From the NCBI GenBank assembly GCA_900752345.1, contig CAADVA010000039.1, positions 1-12,964 on the forward strand: 12,964 bases of DNA, given 5' to 3'. Each line of letters begins with the position of its first letter. Positions within the stretch are counted from its first letter, which is position 1. Below the pieces are notes generated by a model. The model worked only from the letters and a program-made list of their open reading frames with translations. It had not been told where the DNA came from and searched no databases. The stretch is from an uncultured Collinsella sp. GTDB lineage: Bacteria; Actinomycetota; Coriobacteriia; Coriobacteriales; Coriobacteriaceae. The position numbers and the translations under genes are program-made. This document shows, piece after piece, positions 12,908 to 12,964 of the stretch.

Positions 12908-12964
12908 ATGGCACAGTCAAATACGACGCGCACGGTGGGGCTGGCACTCGAGGGAGGCGGGCAC
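12908..12964 (+). CDS. Patatin-like phospholipase, N-terminal end (partial)
   Basis: The first 19 codons before the window ends, finishing in VGLALEGGGH. The LxLEGGG block is the oxyanion-hole motif at the N-terminus of bacterial patatin-like phospholipases, which cleave acyl groups from lipids with a Ser-Asp pair. The catalytic GxSxG lies outside the window. The start is ATG 12908 with GGAG at 12896-12899, 8 nt before it; ATG 12900 is in another frame. It is divergent from the GGDEF/EAL gene. Confidence 0.7.
   Translation, partial: MAQSNTTRTVGLALEGGGH

Overview
The window looks like chromosome of a GC-rich Coriobacteriia gut anaerobe, most likely Collinsella or a close relative. This is inferred from base composition, the protein styles and a 29-bp palindromic repeat (TGTGACAAAGGGA-CAG-mirror) that I associate with that group; no marker gene settles it. 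No rRNA, tRNA, CRISPR array, transposase or phage gene was seen.

Left part (1-5153). The 3' end of an EF-G/Tet-type translation GTPase runs into the first copy of the palindrome. Next is a two-gene unit: an AAA-type ATPase with a C-terminal winged-helix-like end, followed 10 nt later by a short UvrA-like double-ABC protein that lacks the UvrB-binding domain. A second palindrome separates it from a convergent paralogue of the same ATPase, and a third palindrome lies beyond that paralogue's promoter. Both ATPase genes have an upstream array of ~10-bp-spaced repeats. Two paralogous ATPases around a UvrB-domain-less UvrA, each with a helically phased upstream array and bounded by palindromes, is the most system-like arrangement here.

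Middle part (5154-8137), all on the minus strand. Reading in the direction of transcription: an Fe-S flavodoxin-type oxidoreductase, an ArsC/Spx-family protein whose usual catalytic Cys is Ser, a CobW-family metal-chaperone GTPase, a strong intrinsic terminator, and then trmL (tRNA 2'-O-methyltransferase), which starts almost directly after that terminator and carries a ~42-residue insertion. A second terminator-like hairpin follows trmL.

Right part (8209-12583), minus strand. A 905-aa cyclic-di-GMP protein (GGDEF-PAS-degenerate GGDEF-degenerate GGDEF-EAL) is followed by a shorter paralogue (GGDEF-PAS-degenerate GGDEF). The shorter one is cut by a single in-frame TAG inside its first GGDEF domain and now reads as two pieces. 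A perfect 13-bp palindrome separates the two genes. The window ends with a divergent promoter region of about 320 bp and the first 19 codons of a patatin-like phospholipase on the plus strand.
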